A stretch of 46,450 nucleotides of DNA, taken from IMG/VR virus record IMGVR_UViG_3300033388_007409, positions 1-46,450 of that record; one strand, given 5' to 3'. The position numbers and the translations under genes were made by a program. Of this stretch, positions 33,437 through 41,324 are shown one piece after another. Position 1 is the first letter of the stretch; each line of letters starts with the position of its first letter. This stretch comes from a virus. Below the pieces are notes generated by a model. It made no database searches and was not told the DNA's origin. It saw only the letters and a list, made by a program, of their open reading frames with translations.

Positions 33437-33480
33437 AACCCCGCCTTGTTAAGTAGCCCCCGAAGGGGCAGTTGTTAGTT
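33434..33480. repeat. Degenerate attC-like site 4
   Basis: CATAACC ... GTTAGTT, only 47 bp, with a GCCCC/GGGGC central stem; the inner boxes are poor. The stop of ORF 33475-33636 lies in its TAAC and the start of ORF 33436 in its GTTATG, which supports a site despite the weak arms. Confidence 0.45.
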
Positions 33481-33636
33481 TGCAAACTTTGCGTCTACGA
33501 TTTCCCAAACTGCAACTCCTGCACCGCTGTCTCTTTTGTAAATTGCTTTTGCTTCTTCATACTCAACACCGTTTATCTCAATAATAGCTTCGATCATTGT
33601 TGTTGCTTTTTTTACTAAAATTTGTAAATCAGTCAT
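33475..33636 (-). CDS. Small cassette protein with own promoter
   Basis: 53 aa from ATG 33636, SD AAAGGAA. N-terminus MTDLQILVKKATTMIEAIIE is helical. Stop TAA is inside site 4. It lies alone in its cassette behind an AT-rich promoter (33681-33709). Independent promoters are common for toxin-antitoxin or other selfish cassettes, but only one ORF is visible. Confidence 0.5.
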   Translation of the reverse strand: MTDLQILVKKATTMIEAIIEINGVEYEEAKAIYKRDSGAGVAVWEIVDAKFAN

Positions 33637-33680
33637 CTTGTGTTCCTTTGTTATGTTGTTATCTCGTTGCCTTCTTAAAT

Positions 33681-33709
33681 AATATACACAATAATTATAC
33701 TTTATACAA
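33681..33709 (-). promoter_or_regulatory. Cassette-borne promoter
   Basis: Leftward -35 TTGTAT and -10 TATATT with 17-bp spacing and a TGTG extension before the -10. Lies inside the cassette between sites 4 and 5, upstream of ORF 33636. Confidence 0.55.
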
Positions 33710-33748
33710 GTAAAAAGATTAATTATTATACTTTTATTTAGAATTGAC

Positions 33749-33809
33749 CATAACAAGGCGTTTGGTGATGACGGGAAAAGCATCCCGCCCACCAACTTTG
33801 CGTTATATA
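33749..33809. repeat. attC-like site 5
   Basis: CATAAC, spacer, GTTTGGTG ... CACCAAC, spacer, GTTATATAG: arms pair over seven bases with one extra T; central CGGGA/TCCCG stem. The stop TAA of ORF 33803 lies within the TATATAAC box. The most regular site of the set. Confidence 0.85.
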
Positions 33810-34024
33810 GTTTGATTTATTGTCTCTTGTAGTTCTTCAATTAACTCGTCAGCAGTATAGGAATGGTCTTGAAGTTCTTCTCCATTAAATAGATAGTCAA
33901 TAATCCACTCTGATTCATTGCTACAGTCTCCGTACGCATACTCGTAATTTCTGTCATACACAAGGCTGTTGATGGAGATTCCGTTTTCTTTACAAAACTT
34001 CTCAATCTTTTTTCTTGATGTCAT
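33803..34024 (-). CDS. Cassette protein, acidic
   Basis: 73 aa, Tyr/Asp/Glu-rich (NYEYAYGDCSNESEWIIDYL). Resembles small acidic cassette proteins in composition; no fold recognised. SD AAAGGAAA. Stop sits inside site 5. Confidence 0.55.
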   Translation of the reverse strand: MTSRKKIEKFCKENGISINSLVYDRNYEYAYGDCSNESEWIIDYLFNGEELQDHSYTADELIEELQETINQTI

Positions 34025-34044
34025 TATGTTTCCTTTAATTTTAT

Positions 34045-34109
34045 CATAACCAAGGCAGTTGGTAATGACTGCCTCATTCTTCGTTGCATACCACTTTAGC
34101 TGTTATATG
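34045..34109. repeat. attC-like site 6
   Basis: CATAACC ... GTTATATGG; inner arms AGTTGGTAATG and CATACCACT with an extra T and A. Followed directly by a GGGGAG/CTCCCC hairpin (34109-34128) and CCGCCGTTA. Confidence 0.75.
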
Positions 34110-34132
34110 GGGAGTTTTTACACTCCCCGCCG

Positions 34133-34351
34133 TTATCTGTCGATTTGATTGTATATAGCCATATCTATTCTACATTTTGCAATTTGCCATTTTCTACATA
34201 CTGTTTTTCGTGGCATATTTTCTGCAAAGTCGGCATCTTCCATCTCTGGATCACTACACCGCTTTTTAACCTCTTTAAATCTTTTGCAGTTTGCACAACT
34301 GGCTTGTAAATTTAAACTACTTCTTTCTATTTTAGGGCTAATTCTTCTCAT
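34133..34351 (-). CDS. Cassette protein, Cys-rich
   Basis: 72 aa; CANCKRF, RCSD and VCRKW place four or more Cys that could bind a metal. Predicted small zinc protein, 17 bp after the DUF5131-like gene with which it shares a cassette. Confidence 0.5.
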   Translation of the reverse strand: MRRISPKIERSSLNLQASCANCKRFKEVKKRCSDPEMEDADFAENMPRKTVCRKWQIAKCRIDMAIYNQIDR

Positions 34352-34368
34352 ATTTAACCAATCCCATT

Positions 34369-34941
34369 TTAAATTCTTTTCAGATTCTTTTTTATCACAA
34401 CTTCACCACTGAATGATGAGATTAAATTATCAATCTTTTCTCTACTTGGTTCTGGCATTCCAGAGTTTGAAGAATCTGCACCAATGTCAACAGTTACAAA
34501 AGTTCTATTGTTTTTTAATGCTCCAATTGCATAAGCTCTTTCAAGTGGAAGAGGAGTATTTCCCATTTCCTCATAAGTTCTATTTGTTTCAATTGTAGTT
34601 CCAAGAACAAACTTTTTAGAAAATTTAAACTTGTGAAACCGTTCTGGGTATTTAGTTTGTAGAAGATACTGATTATCAAAACTCTCACAATAATCAATAG
34701 TTTTCTGAATCCACTCATCAGGAATATCAGAAGCAAACATATCTGTACTGCTTCCAATAAAAATGAATTTATCAGAACCTAAATCTGTTTTCAACTCCTT
34801 TTCATCAAACCGAACAGGTTTTAATTCTCCCCATCGTTTCATATAACAATACGAACAATCGTGAGAACATTTACCTTTAACTACATTCCAAGTATGAGTT
34901 ACAAAATCATACATATTGCCTTTTGATTTATTCAATGCCAT
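34369..34941 (-). CDS. DUF5131/Gp37-like radical SAM-type protein
   Basis: 190 aa. CSHDCSYCYM gives a C-x3-C-x2-C motif (Cys25, 29, 32) that normally holds the 4Fe-4S cluster of radical SAM enzymes. The surrounding pattern (FIGSSTDMFASDIPDEWIQK; LQTKYPERF; GTTIETNR) is typical of this phage-carried family. Substrate unknown. First gene of its cassette with AAAGTAGGAAACA leader. Confidence 0.72.
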   Translation of the reverse strand: MALNKSKGNMYDFVTHTWNVVKGKCSHDCSYCYMKRWGELKPVRFDEKELKTDLGSDKFIFIGSSTDMFASDIPDEWIQKTIDYCESFDNQYLLQTKYPERFHKFKFSKKFVLGTTIETNRTYEEMGNTPLPLERAYAIGALKNNRTFVTVDIGADSSNSGMPEPSREKIDNLISSFSGEVVIKKNLKRI

Positions 34942-34964
34942 TGTTTCCTACTTTCCGACAGGAT

Positions 34965-35024
34965 CATAACCTGTCATATTGTGGATGACGAGAAAAGCAC
35001 TCGCCCCACATCTGTTTGTTATTT
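34965..35024. repeat. attC-like site 7
   Basis: CATAACC ... GTTATTTG; arms ATTGTGG and CCCACAT with an extra T, plus ACGAG/CTCG central pairing. The TAA stop of ORF 35019 lies in its AAATAAC box. Confidence 0.75.
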
Positions 35025-35315
35025 GTAATGATAAGTTTTACCACTACCGAAATATTTATCTTCTGTAATTTTTACTACATTCACAATTGTGCTTTTACTG
35101 TAATTGCCTAAAGCAATTCTATCACCAACTACAACCCCATCGTTGAAGTTCGGATAACAAAATTTGACATTCTTTAAGCCTCTATCCACCCACCCGTCAT
35201 TAGGGTGTGCCGCCTTAACGCCTTTATTTCTAAGAACAGCAACCCAGCTCTTTGTTGCCTCAACTCTGTCTGAAACAGATTTATTAAATATCTCAACAAA
35301 ATCTTTAGCACTCAT
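35019..35315 (-). CDS. Cassette protein, unknown
   Basis: 98 aa, N-terminal helix followed by a beta barrel-like half (DGVVVGDRIALGNYSKSTIV) resembling a small SH3-type fold. Single-gene cassette between sites 7 and 8, with stop inside site 7. SD GAGGTTG. Confidence 0.55.
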   Translation of the reverse strand: MSAKDFVEIFNKSVSDRVEATKSWVAVLRNKGVKAAHPNDGWVDRGLKNVKFCYPNFNDGVVVGDRIALGNYSKSTIVNVVKITEDKYFGSGKTYHYK

Positions 35316-35333
35316 TTACAACCTCCTCTAAGT

Positions 35334-35396
35334 CATAACCTATGCAGTTGGTGCGACTTCGCTTTGAAGCTCGCTCACCACTTAGGCTGTTATATA
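35334..35396. repeat. attC-like site 8 (near twin of site 9)
   Basis: CATAACC, GTTGGTG ... CACCAC, GTTATATAA with one extra T. About 35 central bases are identical to site 9 at 40897; no other pair in the array is this similar. Left boundary of the 5.56-kb integrase/methyltransferase segment. Confidence 0.85.
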
Positions 35397-35422
35397 AATG
35401 TTGATGAATTGTTAACAACTGA

Positions 35423-35812
35423 CTACCCAAATATAGCCTTATGAACATCAACCCAAATAACAGCCCCCGAAGGCTGATTAAATATTATTGGCTCATCGTA
35501 TCGCTTAACTTCTCTCAAAATCCACGGGGTATCCCATTTCCCCATAAGAGATTTATCTTTAATCCTGTGCTTCCAATACCAATAATCATCCTCAATAAAA
35601 CGTTTTTGAGGCTTTAAACAGTTTACAAGATTCGCTTCACCAACAATAGAAGATGTTCCCTGTTCAATTAAACAAATCCTACCCCGCTTTTTAGTTTTAG
35701 AGGTTCGCATCTCCCACGGCTTTAACTCAGAAAGAACCATTTCAATCCAAGGTTGTCGGATTATCAACCCACTTTCTGGAAGAAAACTAATTGGAGGTGT
35801 TTTGATATCCAT
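35423..35812 (-). CDS. ASCH-domain protein
   Basis: 129 aa. GLIIRQPWIEMVLSELKPWE and RTSKTKKRGRICLIEQG match the ASCH fold (PUA-like RNA-binding domain), which phages commonly carry next to regulators. Probably binds RNA or modified bases. ATG with GAGGTG SD; 3 bp from the upstream gene. Confidence 0.75.
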   Translation of the reverse strand: MDIKTPPISFLPESGLIIRQPWIEMVLSELKPWEMRTSKTKKRGRICLIEQGTSSIVGEANLVNCLKPQKRFIEDDYWYWKHRIKDKSLMGKWDTPWILREVKRYDEPIIFNQPSGAVIWVDVHKAIFG

Positions 35813-35815
35813 TTT

Positions 35816-36280
35816 TCACCTCAAATCAAATCGATAAAATCCACCAGCAACAGTTTTCTCAGGAATACCCTCTTTTACTGCAATCTCGCCCTCACTCAAC
35901 CCTAAATTATCCTTATGGAGCTTAACCCAATACTCTTTTCGTCTTACAGGATTTTTAAGTTTATCATGGAAGCCATATTTATTAATTGCAGCATAAACAC
36001 AATTTGCAGTTACTCCGATCGCTTTTGCAATTTCCACAACGGATTTCCCGAAATTGTCAGAAAGTATCAACTCCCACTCATCTTTAGTTCGCCTTTTAGA
36101 TGGGATATGTCTGTTTAAAACTTCAGAACAATATCCACACCGAAAAGAATCTTTTCTTTTTTCAGTTTCCCACGGCCTAACAACCTGGACACCGTCATAA
36201 AACTGAGAGAATAGAACATCTTTCTCTGTTAATTTGATGTATTTGCAACCGCAGGAACAACGGAGATTAATTTTAGCCAT
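35816..36280 (-). CDS. Zinc-ribbon and helix-turn-helix protein
   Basis: 154 aa. N-terminal CSCGCKY and CGYC give a zinc ribbon. Middle SVVEIAKAIGVTANCVYAAI and C-terminal GEIAVKEGIPEKTVAGGFYR are two HTH-like units. Likely DNA-binding regulator of the phage leftward region. Confidence 0.6.
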   Translation of the reverse strand: MAKINLRCSCGCKYIKLTEKDVLFSQFYDGVQVVRPWETEKRKDSFRCGYCSEVLNRHIPSKRRTKDEWELILSDNFGKSVVEIAKAIGVTANCVYAAINKYGFHDKLKNPVRRKEYWVKLHKDNLGLSEGEIAVKEGIPEKTVAGGFYRFDLR

Positions 36281-36291
36281 TAAAACCGCAC

Positions 36292-36453
36292 CTATTCATC
36301 ATAATTATTTACTCTTCCATAATTGCCGTTATTGCGAACCTCTTCGCACCGTTTAGAAATTTCACACTTTTTATCGGCTCTAACGAGAATGAAACTTAAA
36401 GCAAAAAATGCCAGTAAAACCGACACTAAACAGATCCAACTGAGATTTTCCAT
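36292..36453 (-). CDS. Small membrane-anchored protein
   Basis: 53 aa. N-terminal single membrane span (WICLVSVLLAFFALSFILV) and a short Cys-containing, Asn-rich tail. Not found by long-ORF criteria but fits between neighbours on the same strand. Unknown role. Confidence 0.45.
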   Translation of the reverse strand: MENLSWICLVSVLLAFFALSFILVRADKKCEISKRCEEVRNNGNYGRVNNYDE

Positions 36454-36470
36454 TATAAATTGGGGAAACA

Positions 36471-36758
36471 TTATGAATCACCATCAAGCCCATCAGCTTC
36501 GATATCATCGCACATTTTGTGCATTACCTTATACCACTCAATAAACTCTGGATTTTCTGGGCTGTTTGCCTCTCCCACGTAATCATCAACCGCTGTTTCG
36601 GCGGCCTTGAAATATTCAGCAATAAAAAGAGGAGCTGTGTTTTCTGTGGTAATTTGCGCATAAAGCACATCATAAGCACAAAGAGCAAATCTCGTCTCTT
36701 TTTCGGTAAGTTCGCCACCGATACGAGCGGCCGCTGTAATTTGTTCAAGATTTCTCAT
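36471..36758 (-). CDS. Hypothetical protein
   Basis: 95 aa, helical and acidic (EQITAAARIGGELTEKETRF). Overlaps the upstream gene by 14 bp. Not recognised. Confidence 0.5.
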   Translation of the reverse strand: MRNLEQITAAARIGGELTEKETRFALCAYDVLYAQITTENTAPLFIAEYFKAAETAVDDYVGEANSPENPEFIEWYKVMHKMCDDIEADGLDGDS

Positions 36759-37128
36759 TCATTAACCTCTTTAACTTTTCAAAATTGATTTTAACATTAT
36801 CAGAATCACCGTTAACAATTCCACCGGATATCTGCAACCAATGTTCACTATTTATAAAAACTGATTTGGTTATTCTACCATGGTATTCCAAGTTTCCATT
36901 TTTACCAATAACAAAAAGCCCCTCACGTTTAACACCAAAGAGATCAATCTTGCTATTTTTTGGAATTTCAACAACATCCCAATCGTGGATAATTTCGCCT
37001 TTTCGAAGAAGAATAACTCCACAGCCATCACTATAAATCTCCACAGATTGTTTTTTATACAATCCAACCCCACCGATTAAACACCGGAGAAACTTAAGGC
37101 CGTATTCGTTGTATTTTATTTCAATCAT
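36745..37128 (-). CDS. Hypothetical beta-rich protein
   Basis: 127 aa. Beta-rich with SVEIYSDGCGVILLRKGEII and VFINSEHWLQISGGIVNGD. Overlaps the upstream gene by 4 bp. No family recognised. Confidence 0.5.
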   Translation of the reverse strand: MIEIKYNEYGLKFLRCLIGGVGLYKKQSVEIYSDGCGVILLRKGEIIHDWDVVEIPKNSKIDLFGVKREGLFVIGKNGNLEYHGRITKSVFINSEHWLQISGGIVNGDSDNVKINFEKLKRLMNEKS

Positions 37129-37715
37129 ATTTGAAAATCCCCAACTTCAACAGTATCTTCACCAACTCCACAAAATTTGTCGATATATTCTGCAATACCA
37201 TCACGTTTAATACCCGATTTACCTTTTATGCAATGCCACCCATTTTTATTTGCTAATTCTCTTGGATTTTCTATAATTGTTGAAAAACCAACATCAATAA
37301 ACACATCAGCAATATTATTTTCCTGTTGAATTGCCACAAGTTCTGCAGTAGTTTCTGCCTCTCCATTTTTAACAAGAGAATTACCCTCAACTATAGCCCA
37401 CTTCCAACAAGAATACATCGGATCAATTAATAAAAAAGTAAGTTGTTTCCTCAAAAGATTAGCATTGTCATTATTAATTTTATACCATAAATAGTATTTA
37501 CCTTTTCTATTCAGCTTAAGAGTTTTAGGTGTTACCAACTTTAACCGTTTAAGCACCTCTTTAATAGAATGACAATTATAAAAACCAGTTGCAATATTTA
37601 TAACAGCAGCATCAACTTCTTTCTGCCAAAACTCCTTTGGATAATCAAACCCCTCAAAAGCTTTTTCAAACTCATCTTTAACAAGCTTATTATTTTTACC
37701 CCAAGCCATCATCAT
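37125..37715 (-). CDS. Protein with terminase-nuclease-like segment
   Basis: 196 aa from ATG 37715 (SD AAAGGTGG). C-terminal IADVFIDVGFSTIIENPREL and NGWHCIKGKSG echo the TFIDAGYANATVLTF ... YPILG segment of the large terminase in this genome, a piece of its RNase H-type nuclease. There is no ATPase part. May be a stand-alone RNase H-fold nuclease; alternative is chance similarity. First gene after its own promoter. Confidence 0.5.
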   Translation of the reverse strand: MMMAWGKNNKLVKDEFEKAFEGFDYPKEFWQKEVDAAVINIATGFYNCHSIKEVLKRLKLVTPKTLKLNRKGKYYLWYKINNDNANLLRKQLTFLLIDPMYSCWKWAIVEGNSLVKNGEAETTAELVAIQQENNIADVFIDVGFSTIIENPRELANKNGWHCIKGKSGIKRDGIAEYIDKFCGVGEDTVEVGDFQI

Positions 37716-38159
37716 AAAACCCACCTTTAAAACAAGAAAACGGAACTACCAAACACGAGTGACAGAGGTTAAGCTAATAACCATTTCGCATTGATAATCC
37801 CGTTTTCAGAATTTTTATTTAGCTTATAATGAACTGTCACATCCACTAGAAATATACTAGATTAACTTAGTGTAAACAATAGGATTATTAACATTCTATT
37901 ATATTCACTACAAAATCCCTTATTTTAGCCAAGTAAAATTGGAGAAAACGAAAAAAATTTACTTTTTTTTACTAAAAATTTAAGTGTCTGATAGGTTAAT
38001 TTTTAAAAAGAGCCAATTTTTAAGGATATAAGAGGCACAACCGACCACCCCAAGCACGTTTGCACCCCTAAACTCAATTTTAGCCCAAAAAACAGAAAAA
38101 ACCCGATAATTAACCAACGAGACAACTTTATTAACTTTAGACAGTTAACCATAGACAGA
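37716..38159. other. Non-coding gap between leftward units
   Basis: About 440 bp without a credible gene. Holds a leftward promoter (37851-37879), inverted repeats GGTTA/TAACC at 37768-37783 and TTAACT/AGTTAA at 38133-38150, and A-rich tracts. A candidate place for operators or attP, though no obvious core site is seen. Confidence 0.4.
37851..37879 (-). promoter_or_regulatory. Leftward promoter with overlapping inverted repeat
   Basis: -35 TTGTTT and -10 TATATT with 17-bp spacing, reading left toward 37715. CTAGAAATATACTAG (37846-37860) covers the -10, so a repressor site is likely. Spacing and repeat seen; function inferred. Confidence 0.5.
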
Positions 38160-38187
38160 AAAAAGAGAGCGAAGTCACTTTCTTTTT
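38159..38187 (-). terminator. Terminator after methyltransferase gene
   Basis: AAAAAGAGAG (38160-38169) pairs with CTTTCTTTTT (38178-38187), one G-T pair, 8-nt loop. Leftward it ends in six T. Closes the 42770-to-38219 leftward unit. Confidence 0.6.
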
Positions 38188-38218
38188 GTAAAACTGTGAA
38201 GCGGGGATTGGCTTAAAC

Positions 38219-38953
38219 TCAAAGAAAACTCTGTTGTGCAGTCTCCTCTTTGAACCGTTGTTCACTCAAATCATAATATTTTTTATCAAGCTCTGATCCT
38301 GTAAAGTTTAAGCCTAGACGATGGCAGGCAATTTTAATTGATCCTGAACCTGTATGAGTATCAAGAATTTCATCACCATCTTCTGCGTAAGTTTCTAACA
38401 TCCACAGATAAAGCTCAACAGGTTTTTGAGTTGGATGTATCCTTTTTTCATTCAAAGCCTTGTTTCCTTGAGCAACGTGGCCACAAACTCTATTTCTGCC
38501 TTGAATCATTCCATTCCACATAAACTTAAAAATCACAGTAGGTTTTTCAAATGATGTCCAAGCTAGTTCATAATCATTAAAAGAGCTATTGCCGTTGCAC
38601 TTATCCCATATTATCCAACCCACTGGATGTTTTTTGATAAAGTCGCCTATCTCTTCACCTCTTGGAGTTTCAAAAGGTTCTCCAATAAAGCTAAAGTAAT
38701 TAGCTCCCCAAATGATTTGATTCTCTGAAACTCTCGTAAGCTCATTGAAATATTCTAAAGTAGGAATCTCCCAACCCTTAATGCCTGGATAATCTGGGCG
38801 TTTAACCCCTGTTGAGGAATAACCACCACCAAAGTACTTTTCTCTGTTTGGCCCTTTAAAATACGGGGGGTCTACAGGAGCCAAATTTTTAGACTTATCA
38901 GCAAGTGCAGCCATCATCTCCATACAATCCATATTTTGATCATTAATACTCAT
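38219..38953 (-). CDS. DNA N6-adenine methyltransferase (beta-class order)
   Basis: 244 aa. Catalytic DPPY at 28-31 precedes the AdoMet motif ILDTHTGSGS at 196-205, with RIHPTQKP before it, the beta-group order. Only about 240 aa, with a target-recognition part between the motifs. No cognate endonuclease is nearby, so it is an orphan methylase that may protect phage DNA or regulate genes. Confidence 0.85.
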   Translation of the reverse strand: MSINDQNMDCMEMMAALADKSKNLAPVDPPYFKGPNREKYFGGGYSSTGVKRPDYPGIKGWEIPTLEYFNELTRVSENQIIWGANYFSFIGEPFETPRGEEIGDFIKKHPVGWIIWDKCNGNSSFNDYELAWTSFEKPTVIFKFMWNGMIQGRNRVCGHVAQGNKALNEKRIHPTQKPVELYLWMLETYAEDGDEILDTHTGSGSIKIACHRLGLNFTGSELDKKYYDLSEQRFKEETAQQSFL

Positions 38954-38960
38954 AATTTAA

Positions 38961-39119
38961 TCACCTTTTTAAATCCTCATTAACTTTAAAAGTTAAAACC
39001 TTTGTAAAATTTGTAATAGTTGTAAACTGGTTTGCATCCGGATGTCTAGCCATCCAAAAAATAGTTCCAATAATCCACCAAATTAAAAAGATATAACCAA
39101 TTATTTTCAAACTTTTCAT
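38961..39119 (-). CDS. Small membrane protein
   Basis: 52 aa with one span (IGYIFLIWWIIGTIFWMA). Start overlaps the integrase stop (ATGA), end 7 bp before the methyltransferase start. Possibly an exclusion or regulatory peptide; unknown. Confidence 0.5.
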   Translation of the reverse strand: MKSLKIIGYIFLIWWIIGTIFWMARHPDANQFTTITNFTKVLTFKVNEDLKR

Positions 39120-40279
39120 AGTTTCTCCCTTAAAACTGCAAACACAGTACTAGGAGAAATCCCCGCACCATCCACAATTCCCTTCAACTCATCAACAACA
39201 CTCTCCAACAACTCTGCGTGCAGCTTGTAGTATGCCCCAAGCTTCTTAAGCTCTTCCGCACGGGTTACATTATACTTATCATACATATCATTTGTAGAAT
39301 GTCCCGTTTGAAGCTTGGTAAGCTCCCTATCTTTTCCCTCTTGCCTCCACCTGGTTACAAGTGAACCACGTTGATCGTGAATATTAAATTTATGCCATTT
39401 GGTGCCATTAACAGCCTTGCGGTAGTTTTGGTAATACGTATCGTAAGAGAGGTGTTTATCAAGCGTTAAATTAAAAACGTAGGAACTATCAATAACAAGT
39501 TGAGACTCACCTTTTTTTATGGTCCTCTCTTTAATTTCTTTTAACAGCTCCAACGGCTCTTTTTCTAAAACACCAACACGATCTTTAGCCTCTTTTGTAT
39601 CGGCTGCTTTTTTTAATAGCATACCCACACGCAAATCAATTTCGCCCCATTTAAGAGAGAGAACTTCATTAATCCGCCAACCGGTGTGAAAGAGAATTGT
39701 AATAATATCCCTCATGTACCACGGTGATTTATCAAAGCATTTCACAAACTCTTTAAACTGCACAATGTCCATAACCGTTTTTCTAACATTTTTACGTTGA
39801 AACTCTTTTGTAAATTTGATTTTTGCAATTGGGTTGCGATCGATCAACTCAATTTCGTTTGCATAGCTATAAACTCTTTTGAAATATGTTAAATAATTAC
39901 TAATCGTTGACACTTCATATTTTTCGGAGTTTAACAACTCAGTAATCCACTCGCGGACATCTTCAGTTGTTATTCCTGCGAGGGTATAATCTCCCCACCG
40001 TTGGATGCATTTTTTAACACAAGAGCTATTGCTTTTGCCTGTTTTGGTTGTTTCGAGATGTTGATAGAGATATTTTTCCGCAACTTCTGCAAAATGCAAA
40101 TTATAGAAGTTTTGATCCATAATAGAATTTTGGCTATTGATCCCCCCAGATTTATGTTGATCTTCGTAGGTTTGAGCGAGTTTTTTAGTTTTAAAACCGC
40201 TTTTGTATGTTCTATTTTTGGATTTTGGCTTTGGGTAGAAACTGCAAAACCAATTGTTTTTTCTTAGTAGATTAACCAT
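39116..40279 (-). CDS. int: Phage integrase, tyrosine recombinase
   Basis: 387 aa. Catalytic residues: Arg202 (HTGWRINEV), His301 and Arg304 (HDQRGSLVTRW), His327 (TGHST) and Tyr336 nearby (YDKY). N-terminal AP2-like arm (GFKTKKLAQTYEDQH) and SAM-like core (VREWITELLNSEKYEVST). It lacks the extra alpha-helix region expected of integron integrases between the second patch boxes, so it is a phage integrase and not IntI. Neighbouring attP not identified. Confidence 0.9.
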   Translation of the reverse strand: MVNLLRKNNWFCSFYPKPKSKNRTYKSGFKTKKLAQTYEDQHKSGGINSQNSIMDQNFYNLHFAEVAEKYLYQHLETTKTGKSNSSCVKKCIQRWGDYTLAGITTEDVREWITELLNSEKYEVSTISNYLTYFKRVYSYANEIELIDRNPIAKIKFTKEFQRKNVRKTVMDIVQFKEFVKCFDKSPWYMRDIITILFHTGWRINEVLSLKWGEIDLRVGMLLKKAADTKEAKDRVGVLEKEPLELLKEIKERTIKKGESQLVIDSSYVFNLTLDKHLSYDTYYQNYRKAVNGTKWHKFNIHDQRGSLVTRWRQEGKDRELTKLQTGHSTNDMYDKYNVTRAEELKKLGAYYKLHAELLESVVDELKGIVDGAGISPSTVFAVLREKL

Positions 40280-40878
40280 TAAACTTTTAATCCTTTATTT
40301 CCAAACTTAAAATTAAACATAGAACACCAATACCTTTGATCTTCATTAGAATAATTACTTTTATAATTACCGCACTTTTTGCACTTTAAAGCCTTGCAAT
40401 CCTCTGTTTTGCTTGGGGTAGCAGTATTAACGGATTTTTGCAGGTTCTTTTTAGGTTGTGGTTTACTGTCAATTTTTTTGATAGTTTTTTTTAGAGGCAA
40501 AAGAGTTATGCCTGGATGATCTTTGTTCATAAAGTCGCTAAGTCTATTAAAACAGCTAATACCTTTGTCCATTTCTAAACTAAGCTCGTGGTAACATTTT
40601 TTATCAAGGACTTTTTTACCGTTTTTACTTAACTTTTGTCCACGAAGTGCAATTTTCATCTTATCACTTTTATTAGATGATAAGATGTGAACTTTTTTTA
40701 ACTCAAAAACAATTGGTATTCCATCATCATTATTAAATGCTGTTGCTGGAATGGTTATTTTATCACCAATAGAATATCCATAGTTCTCTTTAATGAACTT
40801 CTCATCTAAATTAGCATAATCTTGAGTTCTTTGAGCCTCAATCTTATCAGAAGCTATCCTGTAATCTTCTGCTGTCAT
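40279..40878 (-). CDS. Hypothetical protein with C-terminal zinc ribbon
   Basis: 199 aa from ATG 40878 (SD AGGGAGG). N-terminal helix then a beta region (YSIGDKITIPATAFNNDDGI), basic linker, and CKALKCKKCGNYKS ... WCSM zinc ribbon. The last codon abuts the integrase ATG. Could regulate or assist the integrase (excisionase-like partner) by position only. Confidence 0.5.
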   Translation of the reverse strand: MTAEDYRIASDKIEAQRTQDYANLDEKFIKENYGYSIGDKITIPATAFNNDDGIPIVFELKKVHILSSNKSDKMKIALRGQKLSKNGKKVLDKKCYHELSLEMDKGISCFNRLSDFMNKDHPGITLLPLKKTIKKIDSKPQPKKNLQKSVNTATPSKTEDCKALKCKKCGNYKSNYSNEDQRYWCSMFNFKFGNKGLKV

Positions 40879-40896
40879 TTTGACCTCCCTAAAAGT

Positions 40897-40959
40897 CATA
40901 ACCGTGGCGGTTGGTGCGACTTCGCTTTGAAGCTCGCTCACCACCTAGGTTGTTATATA
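40897..40959. repeat. attC-like site 9 (near twin of site 8)
   Basis: CATAACC, GGTTGGTG ... CACCACCT, GTTATATAC, one extra T; central GCGA-CTTC/GAAG-C-TCGC stem. Right boundary of the core segment. Confidence 0.85.
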
Positions 40960-41112
40960 CTACTCACAATCTATTACTGTAGTTCCTGCGTGTTCGCTGT
41001 GCCAATAAACAAGACGAATACAGCTTTCTCCAAGTTCAATTATTTGAAACCCTTTATTTTTTGGAAATTCCTTAAATTTAGGGTATAATTTTCTAAGAAT
41101 AAATTTAACCAT
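40960..41112 (-). CDS. Cassette protein, unknown
   Basis: 50 aa from ATG 41112, overlapping the upstream stop (ATGGTTAA). Basic N-terminus VKFILRKLYPKFKEFPKNKG. Stop TAG is five bases from the TATATAAC box of site 9. Confidence 0.5.
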   Translation of the reverse strand: MVKFILRKLYPKFKEFPKNKGFQIIELGESCIRLVYWHSEHAGTTVIDCE

Positions 41113-41302
41113 TTTCAATAGCCTTATTCCTAGCCTTTTCCCCAACAAATTGTGATAACTGCTGACAACACCAAAATACAGGATATTCGTGTTTAATATC
41201 ATCTTCGGTCATATCACCCTCCAAATGCGGGTCGGTATCACCTACAACACCATCAAGAGTATTAAATACTTCTTCCATTATTTTCTGTTCTTCTTTAGTC
41301 AT
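41105..41302 (-). CDS. Cassette protein, acidic
   Basis: 65 aa, acidic helix with PVFWCCQQLSQFVGEKARNK. Leader after site 10 (GTTATGAACAATTTTAAAAG + GATAGAAA) is nearly identical to that of ORF 32718. First gene of its cassette. Confidence 0.55.
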   Translation of the reverse strand: MTKEEQKIMEEVFNTLDGVVGDTDPHLEGDMTEDDIKHEYPVFWCCQQLSQFVGEKARNKAIENG

Positions 41303-41324
41303 TTTCTATCCTTTTAAAATTGTT

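Noticed and set aside
39116-40279. Integron integrase IntI encoded in the array
   Set aside because: The tyrosine recombinase has a phage-type N-terminal arm and no recognisable IntI-specific insertion; it is a phage integrase.
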